From contig OZ244235.1 in the NCBI GenBank assembly GCA_965217095.1, positions 4,278,001-4,342,000 on the forward strand: 64,000 nt of DNA, given 5' to 3'. This DNA is from CAYNZV01 sp965217095. GTDB taxonomy: Bacteria > Latescibacterota > UBA2968 > UBA8231. Positions within the stretch are counted from its first letter, which is position 1, and each line of letters opens with the position of its first letter. A program made the translations under genes and the position numbers. The notes beneath the pieces were generated by a model. It was not told the DNA's origin and did not search any database. It was given only the letters and a program-made list of their open reading frames with translations. Shown one piece after another: positions 35,526-45,690 of this stretch.

Positions 35526-36778
35526 CACATGTTGTCGACAATCGCGTCCGCGAACTCCGAACACTTGACTTCCCGTGCATCTGGCATCAAGCGGGCGAAG
35601 TCGTAGGTAACGACCTTTTTTGCAATCGTGCGCTCGAGCCCGGCGACAATCAAATCGGCCGCTTCCGTCCAACCGAGATGGCGCAGCATCATATCCCCCG
35701 AGAGGATCACCGAGCCCGGATTGACTTTGTCCTGGCCGGCATATTTGGGTGCGGTCCCGTGGGTGGCTTCAAAGATTGCGTGTCCCGTTTCATAGTTGAT
35801 GTTGCCGCCGGGGGCGATGCCGATGCCCCCTACACAGGCAGCCAGAGCGTCGCTGACGTAATCGCCGTTGAGGTTCAAGGTAGCAATGACGGAATACTCC
35901 GCCGGTCGGGTCAGAATCTGCTGCAGGAAGGCGTCGGCGATCACATCCTTGACCACCAGCGACTGACCGTTGGCGGTCACCTGGGTCCAGGGTCCGCCAT
36001 CGATCTCCGTGCCGCCGAAGCGTTCTTTCGCCACCCCATATCCCCAATCGCGGAAGCCGCCCTCGGTGAACTTCATGATGTTGCCTTTGTGGACCAGGGT
36101 TACACTGTCCCTTTTCTGGGCAAGTGCGTAGTCGATCGCCGCTTTGACGAGCCGGCTGGTGCCCTCCGCGGATACCGGTTTGATGCCAAACCCGGCGGTG
36201 TCGGGGAAACGAACCTTGGCGTAGCGATCGGGAAAGTGGTCGGCCAGCAGGGACTTGAACCTGGCGTTGTCCTCGCTTCCTTGCTCGAACTCGATGCCGG
36301 CGTAAATGTCCTCGGTGTTCTCCCGAAAGATCACCATGTCGACCAATTCGGGTCGGGTGACCGGTGAGGGCACGCCCTGGAAATACCGGACCGGTCGCAG
36401 GCAAACGTAGAGATCGAGCACCTGTCTCAGCGCCACATTGAGGCTGCGGATGCCACCGCCGACGGGTGTCGTGAGCGGCCCCTTGATCCCCACCAGATAC
36501 TCGCGAAAGGCGTCGACAGTGGCATCTGGAAGCCAGGTCTCGAGCGTGTCGAATGCCTTGCCTCCAGCCAGAACCTCCAGCCAGGCGATGCTGCGGCCGC
36601 CCCCGTAGGCTTTCGACACCGCGGCATCGAAAACGCGCGAAGCCGCCGCCCAGATGTCGGGCCCGGTGCCGTCACCCTCGATAAATGGAATAATCGGACA
36701 GTCGGGGACCTTGAGCCCGTTGTCCGTCAGTTCGATTGTCTGGCCGTCTTTGGGGACGGTCGCTCGCCACTCACTCAT
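35525..36778 (-). CDS. icd: Isocitrate dehydrogenase (NADP-type, E. coli-like)
   Basis: The 417-residue enzyme oxidatively decarboxylates isocitrate to 2-oxoglutarate in the citric acid cycle. It has IPFIEGDGTGPDIW, GGGIRSLNVALRQVLDLYVCLRPVRYF, with the substrate serine and arginines, FRENTEDIYAGIEF, and NLNGDYVSDALAACVGGIGIAPGGNIN. The coenzyme region contains HGTAPKYAGQDKVNP, whose lysine and tyrosine pattern suggests NADP. Its length equals that of the E. coli enzyme. The upstream intergenic region of 383 bases is shared with groEL and carries two nested inverted repeats on the icd side. Confidence 0.96.
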   Translation of the reverse strand: MSEWRATVPKDGQTIELTDNGLKVPDCPIIPFIEGDGTGPDIWAAASRVFDAAVSKAYGGGRSIAWLEVLAGGKAFDTLETWLPDATVDAFREYLVGIKGPLTTPVGGGIRSLNVALRQVLDLYVCLRPVRYFQGVPSPVTRPELVDMVIFRENTEDIYAGIEFEQGSEDNARFKSLLADHFPDRYAKVRFPDTAGFGIKPVSAEGTSRLVKAAIDYALAQKRDSVTLVHKGNIMKFTEGGFRDWGYGVAKERFGGTEIDGGPWTQVTANGQSLVVKDVIADAFLQQILTRPAEYSVIATLNLNGDYVSDALAACVGGIGIAPGGNINYETGHAIFEATHGTAPKYAGQDKVNPGSVILSGDMMLRHLGWTEAADLIVAGLERTIAKKVVTYDFARLMPDAREVKCSEFADAIVDNM

Positions 36779-36849
36779 ACATCCTCCTGAAAATGCCCGA
36801 TTCCGGTGTCCCCCCAGGCTCCAAAATCCGCCAGGAATAGACCTCTAAC

Positions 36850-36882
36850 TCATTGTTGAACAATGATTTTAAAGTAATCATT
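36850..36882. promoter_or_regulatory. Nested inverted repeats upstream of icd
   Basis: A perfect 17-base palindrome, TCATTGTT-G-AACAATGA (36850-36866), overlaps a second inverted repeat, AATGATT-N7-AATCATT (36862-36882). They lie 72-104 bases upstream of the icd start, inside an AT-rich patch unlike the surrounding GC-rich DNA. They look like a binding site for a dimeric regulator. The regulator is unknown. The rest of 36779-37161 holds the groEL promoter and CIRCE and no further gene. Confidence 0.45.
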
Positions 36883-36997
36883 GGCCGGTTCTACAGCAAG
36901 ACGTCGCGGCTTCGGCAAGGTTGCAATACGGCCGCAATTGGCCGTCGAATTCTGCGCCGGCATTGCCATCGGAACACGCTCGAGAATAGACCTGGTC

Positions 36998-37026
36998 TTG
37001 CGGCCCAACCACGTTCAAACTATATT
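36998..37026 (+). promoter_or_regulatory. Sigma-70-type promoter for groEL
   Basis: TTGCGG at 36998-37003 and TATATT at 37021-37026 are separated by exactly 17 bases. The predicted start point near 37033 places the CIRCE operator about 15 bases into the transcript, as is usual for HrcA-controlled genes. Confidence 0.5.
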
Positions 37027-37046
37027 AGCAAACTCGATTAGAAATT

Positions 37047-37073
37047 TTAGCACTCTCGGCAGGAGAGTGCTAA
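37047..37073. promoter_or_regulatory. CIRCE operator (HrcA binding site)
   Basis: The sequence TTAGCACTC-N9-GAGTGCTAA is a perfect match to the CIRCE consensus. It lies between the groEL promoter and start codon. HrcA repressor, encoded elsewhere, should bind it and release it on heat shock. Confidence 0.97.
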
Positions 37074-37161
37074 TGTGCGGTTGATACACTACCGCCACAT
37101 GCCAGGATTTCGGATCTAAGCAACCTTATTCCCTTTCCCCAATAGCCGTAAAGGAGGATTT

Positions 37162-38805
<1,644 letters not shown>

Positions 38806-38827
38806 AACCGCTCGCCAGATTAAAACG

Positions 38828-38863
38828 AAGCGGCTCTCTGCCATGGCAGGGGGCCGCTTTTCT
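38828..38863 (+). terminator. Rho-independent terminator after groEL
   Basis: A long stem, AAGCGGC then CTCTGCC paired with GGCAGGG then GCCGCTT (38828-38859), is followed by TTTTCTT. It lies 23 bases past the groEL stop and ends the monocistronic message. Confidence 0.85.
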
Positions 38864-38904
38864 TATTGGCTCGAGGGGGTACTGCAGGTGGGTCCCGGGC
38901 AGGC

Positions 38905-39240
38905 TTACTCCTCGGTCGCGGCTTCCTGAAAAACGGCGCCCTCTTCGATGACCAGGCGAGGGGTCTCCAGCTTGCCACAAAACTGAGATCTGGGACCGAT
39001 GGATACTTCCTTGGTCGCTCTCAGCATGCCCGAAACGCGACCGTCGATGATGGCTTCCTCGACCTCGATGACATCGGCCTGAACCTCCCCTTCCAAACCC
39101 ACCACCAACGCCCGTTCGATGGCCAGACGATCGCCACGGAGCACCCCATCGACCCAGATGTTGTGTTTGATATCCAGAGTACCGCTCAGCACGGAGCCGC
39201 GGCCGATTACCGTATCACGGGAGTCGCGTTGGGGTCGCAT
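38905..39240 (-). CDS. Bactofilin (polymer-forming cytoskeletal protein)
   Basis: The 111-residue protein is a single bactofilin domain, a right-handed beta-helix. It is recognisable from the run of short repeats VIGRGSVLSGTLDIKHNIWVDGV, GEVQADVIEVEEAIIDGRVSG and IGPRSQFCGKLETPRLVIEEGAVF. Bactofilins polymerise without nucleotide and recruit peptidoglycan enzymes to shape cells. It is 9 bases downstream of a LytM-domain protein on the same strand, a pairing known from Helicobacter and other curved or stalked bacteria, so a morphogenetic module is likely. Confidence 0.9.
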   Translation of the reverse strand: MRPQRDSRDTVIGRGSVLSGTLDIKHNIWVDGVLRGDRLAIERALVVGLEGEVQADVIEVEEAIIDGRVSGMLRATKEVSIGPRSQFCGKLETPRLVIEEGAVFQEAATEE

Positions 39241-39249
39241 AGGTCGCTC

Positions 39250-39999
39250 TCAGAGCCAGAGCCGAAACTTCAGCGGGTCGCGAGCTAGGCCGTTTTCACG
39301 CACGGCGTAATACAGTCCGGGTACCCAGGCTTTGCCGCTCTTTCCTGACAATGCTACCGCTTGCCCTTTCTGCACCACGTCACTGACCTCTACAAGGACT
39401 CGATGGTTGTAACCGTAGACTGATTGGATGCCGCTCCCATGATCGAGAACAACCAGATGCCCCAGTTCCTCGTCGAAGCGATTCTGAACGACCTTGCCGG
39501 CGGCACTGGCGCGCACCAGCGCCCGTTCCCGCGCGGCGATGAGGACACCTCCGAACTCCGGGTTAACGTGGTGGACAACGGTGCCGTTGATGGGCCACAG
39601 GGACGGTACTGAGGCGATGTTGCCCCACTCCAAACGCTCGATCGAAGATACGTACTCGTCACGCGATGGTCGTGGGGCGATGGTGCGAACGCTGGCCGAC
39701 TCCCCCAGAATGGAGCGGAGCTGGCGATTGCTTTTCTCCAGATTAAGCAGCGTGCTTTCCAGTCGTTTGATCTGGCCGATCTCTTGCTCGAACAACGCCT
39801 TCTCCCGCTTCAGAAGCACCACCGAGTTCGCCAGATCGTTGGCGCGGTCGTAGGAGATAAACCCAAGACCGAGAAGGAATACAACACCGAGGCCGAGCAG
39901 ACCAAAAAAGGCCACAGCAAAACGCGGAATCTTGAACTCAAGCGTCTTGCTTCCCTCTTCGGGGATGATGAGCAAGGTGATGCGGCCACCTTTCAACAT
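39250..39999 (-). CDS. M23/LytM-domain membrane protein, degenerate active site
   Basis: The 249-residue protein has one N-terminal membrane helix (AVAFFGLLGLGVVFLLGLGF), a coiled-coil (LLKREKALFEQEIGQIKRLES) and a C-terminal LytM fold. The domain is clear from LGHLVVLDHGSGIQSVYGYNH and VVQKGQAVALSGKSG. The zinc ligands of active M23 peptidases appear lost: the usual GPHLHFEV reads VPGLYYAV, YAHL reads YGYN, and the HxxxD site is HHVNPEFGG. It therefore resembles EnvC-type regulators more than active endopeptidases. It precedes bactofilin and probably works with it. Confidence 0.83.
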   Translation of the reverse strand: MLKGGRITLLIIPEEGSKTLEFKIPRFAVAFFGLLGLGVVFLLGLGFISYDRANDLANSVVLLKREKALFEQEIGQIKRLESTLLNLEKSNRQLRSILGESASVRTIAPRPSRDEYVSSIERLEWGNIASVPSLWPINGTVVHHVNPEFGGVLIAARERALVRASAAGKVVQNRFDEELGHLVVLDHGSGIQSVYGYNHRVLVEVSDVVQKGQAVALSGKSGKAWVPGLYYAVRENGLARDPLKFRLWL

Positions 40000-40073
40000 G
40001 CCCGCTTATGCCCCTCCATTCTGCGGCTCTCGAAAACTTGGCGATCGTTGTGGTATTGTGGTCGAATGCGCCG

Positions 40074-40379
40074 TCACCCACGCACGTCGAGAAGGACTCC
40101 GAGCATTTCGTCCTGCGTTTGGGCAGCGCGGACGTTGGCGGTGAAGTGATGCCCCGCCAGAATCTGCTCGACCGATTCATCAACAGCCCCGACATCCTGG
40201 TGGCTGGCTGAATGACGCGCTCGCACTCCGGATCCGGGAACCTCTTCAGCCTGGACGTGGACCCTGGCGGCATCCTCGGTGGTGAGATTGGCCGTATTGT
40301 GAGCAGAGGCGTTGAGCCGACTCTCGTTGAAAGCCAACCCCGAAGAGCTTAGGGACAATCCCTGAATCATCTTTCCCAC
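40074..40379 (-). CDS. Miniature flagellar rod/hook-like protein
   Basis: The 101-residue protein fuses only the two ends of a FlgB/C/F/G-type rod protein. The N-terminus SLSSSGLAFNESRLNASAHNTANLTTEDAAR matches the LxASGLxAxxxRLDxxANNIANxxTxG helix. The C-terminus VDESVEQILAGHHFTANVRAAQTQDEMLGVLLDV matches the terminal helix with its NxKxxxTxDEMLxxLL pattern. The central rod or hook domain is absent. Similar small proteins occur in some bacteria lacking flagella; their role is unknown. No other flagellar gene is in the window. A palindrome lies 15 bases upstream of the start. Confidence 0.7.
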   Translation of the reverse strand: MGKMIQGLSLSSSGLAFNESRLNASAHNTANLTTEDAARVHVQAEEVPGSGVRARHSASHQDVGAVDESVEQILAGHHFTANVRAAQTQDEMLGVLLDVRG

Positions 40380-40393
40380 CTTCTATACTATCT

Positions 40394-40419
40394 AAATTAT
40401 CGGTATCTGGCGATAATTT
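40394..40419. promoter_or_regulatory. Perfect 9-bp palindrome upstream of the mini-rod gene
   Basis: AAATTATCG (40394-40402), an 8-base spacer and CGATAATTT (40411-40419) form a perfect inverted repeat in a GC-rich neighbourhood. No T-run follows on either strand, so an operator is more likely than a terminator. On the minus strand a TTGACA hexamer (40439-40444) lies just upstream. Confidence 0.5.
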
Positions 40420-40440
40420 CGGCAGCTCCGCCCGAAAATG

Positions 40441-41064
40441 TCAAGCTGACAGGCTCGGCTCGGCGCCAAACTCGCGCCGGTCCAGCTCATTCTGCACCAC
40501 CGTGATACACTGGGAGGCAAAGAGGGTGCGTGGTCCGACGCTCAGCGCCGACGCGCCCAATCTCTCCAGGTGCTTCTCAGACTTCTTGGGCATCGACATA
40601 TGGTCGCTGAATACGAACACAGCCGCCGGATCGAGCTGCGTCGCGCGAATGTCGCAGCCCCGCCTGTTCAGGTAGAAACAAGGACCCTTTTGACACGTTT
40701 CCTTGACCAGCTGCTCGAAACTCAGCTTGGCGACGAAGAGTCCCTCGTCGACGGCCAGCTCTTCACCGAGCAGAAGACGATGTCCTGCCTTCAAGGCCCG
40801 TTGCACTACCGCTCCGATTGAACGCTCGGTGTGCCCGTCGAGAGAGCACAGGCGGTCGCTCTCGAAGCGCACGGTCTTGGGAGGCGCCGAAGGCCCTTCG
40901 AAAACGATGTGGATAGCGGTCAGCGGGCGAATCTGTCCCGAGTAAAACAACGCGTTGACGATGCACGACGTGAGAATCTCGAAATGTCCTCTGGCGGCTA
41001 GTTCGTCAAGCGAACAGTCGGCGGTGGAGCGACCCTTTCGCGATCTCAGAATGAATTCGGCCAT
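40441..41064 (-). CDS. TrmY-like tRNA pseudouridine-54 N1-methyltransferase (SPOUT)
   Basis: From the ATG at 41064 the product has 207 residues and matches the archaeal TrmY family across its length. It has MAEFILRS at the start, SLDELAARGHFEILTSCIVNALF, HIVFEGPSAPPKTVRFES, ERSIGAVVQRAL, FVFSDHMSMPKKSEKHLERLGA and the C-terminal knot motif SVGPRTLFASQCITVVQNELDRREF. TrmY methylates pseudouridine 54 of the T-loop. Homologues are mainly archaeal, with scattered bacterial examples. No pseudouridine-54 synthase is adjacent, and the bacterial substrate is unproven. Confidence 0.85.
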   Translation of the reverse strand: MAEFILRSRKGRSTADCSLDELAARGHFEILTSCIVNALFYSGQIRPLTAIHIVFEGPSAPPKTVRFESDRLCSLDGHTERSIGAVVQRALKAGHRLLLGEELAVDEGLFVAKLSFEQLVKETCQKGPCFYLNRRGCDIRATQLDPAAVFVFSDHMSMPKKSEKHLERLGASALSVGPRTLFASQCITVVQNELDRREFGAEPSLSA

Positions 41065-41200
41065 GGGAAAGCTGAAGATACTGCAGCTTGCGTCGCGGAC
41101 AACCCAGATTGCACGGGCGCGGATACGCCGAGGCACGTTTTGTTGACAGACGTCCGCGTATTACTTCTGTATGAAGGCTGGTAAACCTGTGGAGGATGGA

Positions 41201-42709
<1,509 letters not shown>

Positions 42710-42728
42710 ACCTGAAAAAAGGAGAAGC

Positions 42729-43874
42729 ATGAAACGACGTTCGACATGCCTGGCACTCGTACCCTTGATTCTTCTTGCGAAGCTTCTCGGGGCCGACGAA
42801 GTCAGCCTCGCACCCAACAAAGACAACACCATTTTCGAGAGCGATACCGGGGGATTGAGCAACGGCTCGGGGCAGTTCCTCTTTGCCGGCCGTTCCGGGC
42901 AGAATAGCGGCTCCGTTCGCCGCGCCCTGTTGGCTTTCGACCTCTCCAGCATTCCAGCAGAGGCGGTGGTCACGGCGGTGCGACTCACCATGAACATGTC
43001 CAAGACTGTGGGCGGAGCGACGTCCGTTTCCTTGCACCGGTTACTCGCCGAATGGGGCGAAGGAAGCTCCAACGCGAGCGATCGGGGCGGCGGCCAGGGC
43101 GCCGCGTCAAGCACGGGGGATGCCACCTGGATCCACACATCGTTCGATAGTGGCACCTGGTCGAGCCTTGGTGGCGATTTTGCGACAACCGCCAGCTCTA
43201 GTCTGGAGATATCGTCTCCTGGTTCCTACACCTGGTCCTCTACCCCTCAACTGGTCGCCGATGTCCAGGGCTGGATCGCCAACGGAAGCAGCAATTACGG
43301 CTGGATCGTTATCGGCGACGAGTCGGCTGGTCGCACCGCCAAACGTTTCGACAGTCGTGAGCACGGCACCGCTTCCGTCCGCCCTCAACTCGTCGTCGAG
43401 TTTACAGCCGGAGGGGTCAACACCGCGCCCACAGTGGCGAACTCAGTGGCGTCTCAGACCCTTACCTTGGGCGGCAGTTCGGTGTCGCTCGACCTGAACA
43501 CCGAGCCGGTGGTGTTCACCGATGCTGAGGGCGATGCGCTCAGCGACGAGGCAATCGCCACTGTCGCCCTTACGGGAAGCGTGGTGACCATTGCCGCTGT
43601 GGGGAGTGGCTCGGCGACAATAACCGTAACGGCTACGGATCTCGGGGGCGAGAGTGCGGCGGTGGAATTCGGGGTTGCGGTGGGGCGACTGGCGGGGGAC
43701 TTCGACGGCAACGGCACCGTAAATTTCGACGACTTCTTCCTATTCGCCGATCGCTTTGGCTCGACCCCGGCCGCGGAGAATTGGAGTGCGGTGTTCGACC
43801 TGGTCGGCGATGACGTGATCAATTTCGACGACTTCTTTGTCTTCGCAGACAGTTTCGGATCCCAGGCCAACTGA
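42729..43874 (+). CDS. Secreted DNRLRE-domain protein with Ig-like and dockerin-like domains
   Basis: The 381-residue protein has a signal peptide and then a DNRLRE (disaggregatase/CBM96-type) domain to about residue 225. That domain shows DNTIFESDTGGLSNGSGQFLFAGRS, ALLAFDLSSIPAEAVVTAVRLTM and a final RPQLVVEF. An Ig or cadherin-like linker domain (NTAPTVANSVASQTL) follows. The last 60 residues hold two EF-hand-like repeats, GDFDGNGTVNFDDFFLFADRFG and DLVGDDVINFDDFFVFADSFG, as in dockerin type I modules. A carbohydrate-related surface role is inferred. A GGAG ribosome site lies just before the ATG. Confidence 0.78.
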   Translation: MKRRSTCLALVPLILLAKLLGADEVSLAPNKDNTIFESDTGGLSNGSGQFLFAGRSGQNSGSVRRALLAFDLSSIPAEAVVTAVRLTMNMSKTVGGATSVSLHRLLAEWGEGSSNASDRGGGQGAASSTGDATWIHTSFDSGTWSSLGGDFATTASSSLEISSPGSYTWSSTPQLVADVQGWIANGSSNYGWIVIGDESAGRTAKRFDSREHGTASVRPQLVVEFTAGGVNTAPTVANSVASQTLTLGGSSVSLDLNTEPVVFTDAEGDALSDEAIATVALTGSVVTIAAVGSGSATITVTATDLGGESAAVEFGVAVGRLAGDFDGNGTVNFDDFFLFADRFGSTPAAENWSAVFDLVGDDVINFDDFFVFADSFGSQAN

Positions 43875-43886
43875 GCACCACTGCGG

Positions 43887-44633
43887 CTACTCAGGCGCGG
43901 GCCAGGAGGCCATATACTCGGGCGCCCACTTGCGCGCCAGATAGAAGCTCTTCTCCGAGTAAAGACCGTGCGGAGGTTTCACTTCGGCGTCGATGAAGAT
44001 TTCGGCTGCCTCAAAGGTTGGAAACTCCATCACCAGAACCCGGTGCCAGGGCGCCTGCCGGTCGATCAGCTGAAATACCTCCATTCGGCTCAGCTTCTGT
44101 TCGCGAGCGATCTGGCGCATCAGCGATTCATGCTCCGCGTCGCCGCGCACGGTCGGGTCCAGCGCCTCTGCGCCCGGACGCCAGCGCCCAAATAACAGCA
44201 AAACAGCACTAGAGCGATCCGTCCATAGCTCGGCGATGTGGCGCGGGTCGGCGGCCAATGGAATCGTCGGCGGCGCCGCCTGGTGAACCCAGGTGTTGAA
44301 GAAATCGGCGCCCCAACGGCGCGACAGGAAATACTCGTAATACCCGTAGAGCCCGTACGGAGGCGCCATCTCAGCTTCAATCCAGGCCTCGGCGCCTGCC
44401 ATCGTCGGAAACTCGATCAACCAGAACCGCTCCCAGTCTTTGTGAGGACCCACCAGCTTGAACCCCTCCAGCCGCTTGAGCCCATGCTCGTGGCCGATCT
44501 CGAGCATGAGGTCCACATGTTCCTGTGACGCGGCATCCTGCTCGGCGGTGGTGAGTTGTCCCCAGCTGGGCAATCTTCCCCCTTTGTACAGCACAACCAC
44601 GCTGCTCCTATCGACTTCAAACTCAAAAGCCAT
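43887..44633 (-). CDS. Duplicated ferredoxin-like (dimeric alpha/beta barrel) domain protein, unknown function
   Basis: The 248-residue protein consists of two copies of one domain. The matching pieces are FWLIEFPTMAGAEAWIEAEMAPPYGLYG in the first half and VLVMEFPTFEAAEIFIDAEVKPPHGLYS in the second. Each is followed by a Y-x(6)-R/K-W-x-(A/P) segment ending in W (RRWGADFFNTW and RKWAPEYMASW). The FPT-x-EAAE pattern suggests an EthD/DUF1330-like dimeric alpha-beta barrel. No catalytic residue can be named. It is divergent from an SDR gene, which may be a functional partner. Confidence 0.6.
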   Translation of the reverse strand: MAFEFEVDRSSVVVLYKGGRLPSWGQLTTAEQDAASQEHVDLMLEIGHEHGLKRLEGFKLVGPHKDWERFWLIEFPTMAGAEAWIEAEMAPPYGLYGYYEYFLSRRWGADFFNTWVHQAAPPTIPLAADPRHIAELWTDRSSAVLLLFGRWRPGAEALDPTVRGDAEHESLMRQIAREQKLSRMEVFQLIDRQAPWHRVLVMEFPTFEAAEIFIDAEVKPPHGLYSEKSFYLARKWAPEYMASWPAPE

Positions 44634-44764
44634 GTATCTCTCCGTAGATCGCGATCTCGACGGTGCCGAAGGGCCGTTCTATACTATCAATCCGTCTTCG
44701 GCAGGACCAGCGCGGGCGGGGCGTATTTGGTGATTTCATCTCTTCTGATTTCGGGGTATTCGCC

Positions 44765-45598
44765 ATGTCGGAGACAGCAGGCTCAGCGCATAGAATGGAT
44801 GGTTTGGTCGCCGTGGTAACCGGCGCCGCACAGGGGCTCGGGCTGGCTATGGTAGAGCAGCTGGCCCAGAGTGGGGCCACGGTGATCATTGCCGATCTGC
44901 AGCTGGAGAAAGCCGAGCGTGAAGCGGCAGCCTTGAGCGCCCACGGACTGCATGTCCGGCCCTTGAGCCTGGATGTTACCAACAGCACGGCCGTCGACGA
45001 GTGCTTTGATCGCGTTCATTCCCAAGAAGGCAGTTTGGACATCCTGGTGAACAACGCGGGGGTGGGCCAGGAGGTCGGACCCGTCGTCGAAATCAGCGAT
45101 GGTGAATGGGATCGCGTCATCGGACCCACCCTTACCGGCGCGTTCTACTGCTGTCGCGCCGGGGGCCGGATCATGGAAGAACAGGAATCCGGGGCGATCG
45201 TCAACATCTCCTCTATAAATGGACAGACGCCAGCGGCATTGGTCGCGGCCTACAATGTGGCCAAAGCCGGCATTATCGGTCTGACCAAAACCCTGGCACT
45301 GGAGATGGCAGCGTACGGAGTGCGGGTTAACGCCGTCTGTCCGGGACCGGTGTATACGGAGTTCAACCAGAGGAACATGGCACAGCGATGCGCAAGCTTG
45401 AACATCAGCGAGGAGGAGATGATCGAGCGCGTGCGCAGCGCGATTCCTTTGGGCCGTTGGGGCGAACCAGTCGATATCGCCCGGGGCGTTGCCTTCCTAT
45501 GCAGCCCCGCCGCGTCATTCATAACGGGTGAAGTGCTGACGGTGAGTGGCGGCCTAGCCGGGGTTTCGGCTACTCCGCCCAAACGGGAAAAGAAGTGA
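44765..45598 (+). CDS. SDR-family oxidoreductase
   Basis: From the ATG at 44765 the 277-residue protein is a classical short-chain dehydrogenase: TGAAQGLGLAM for nucleotide binding, NNAGVGQE, the catalytic ISSINGQTPAALVAAYNVAKAG with Ser, Tyr and Lys, and RVNAVCPGPVYTEF. The acidic residue after the second strand (IIADLQ) favours NAD. The substrate is unknown. The frame is open upstream to 44663 but those residues look random. It opens the catabolic gene run that extends to about 55 kb. Confidence 0.85.
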   Translation: MSETAGSAHRMDGLVAVVTGAAQGLGLAMVEQLAQSGATVIIADLQLEKAEREAAALSAHGLHVRPLSLDVTNSTAVDECFDRVHSQEGSLDILVNNAGVGQEVGPVVEISDGEWDRVIGPTLTGAFYCCRAGGRIMEEQESGAIVNISSINGQTPAALVAAYNVAKAGIIGLTKTLALEMAAYGVRVNAVCPGPVYTEFNQRNMAQRCASLNISEEEMIERVRSAIPLGRWGEPVDIARGVAFLCSPAASFITGEVLTVSGGLAGVSATPPKREKK

Positions 45599-45690
45599 AT
45601 GACCTGCGGCGACAGCCATCTGCATTTCGAGTCGCGCCACGTAGCCGGCGTTTGCCGACCTATCTCACATCCTGAAGGAACGTCATAAGC

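Noticed and set aside
38828..38863. The hairpin after groEL as a regulatory RNA element.
   Set aside because: Position, stem quality and the T-rich tail fit a simple transcription terminator.
40074..40379. A flagellar gene cluster.
   Set aside because: Only one miniature rod-like protein is present, and its neighbours are an M23 protein and an RNA methyltransferase.
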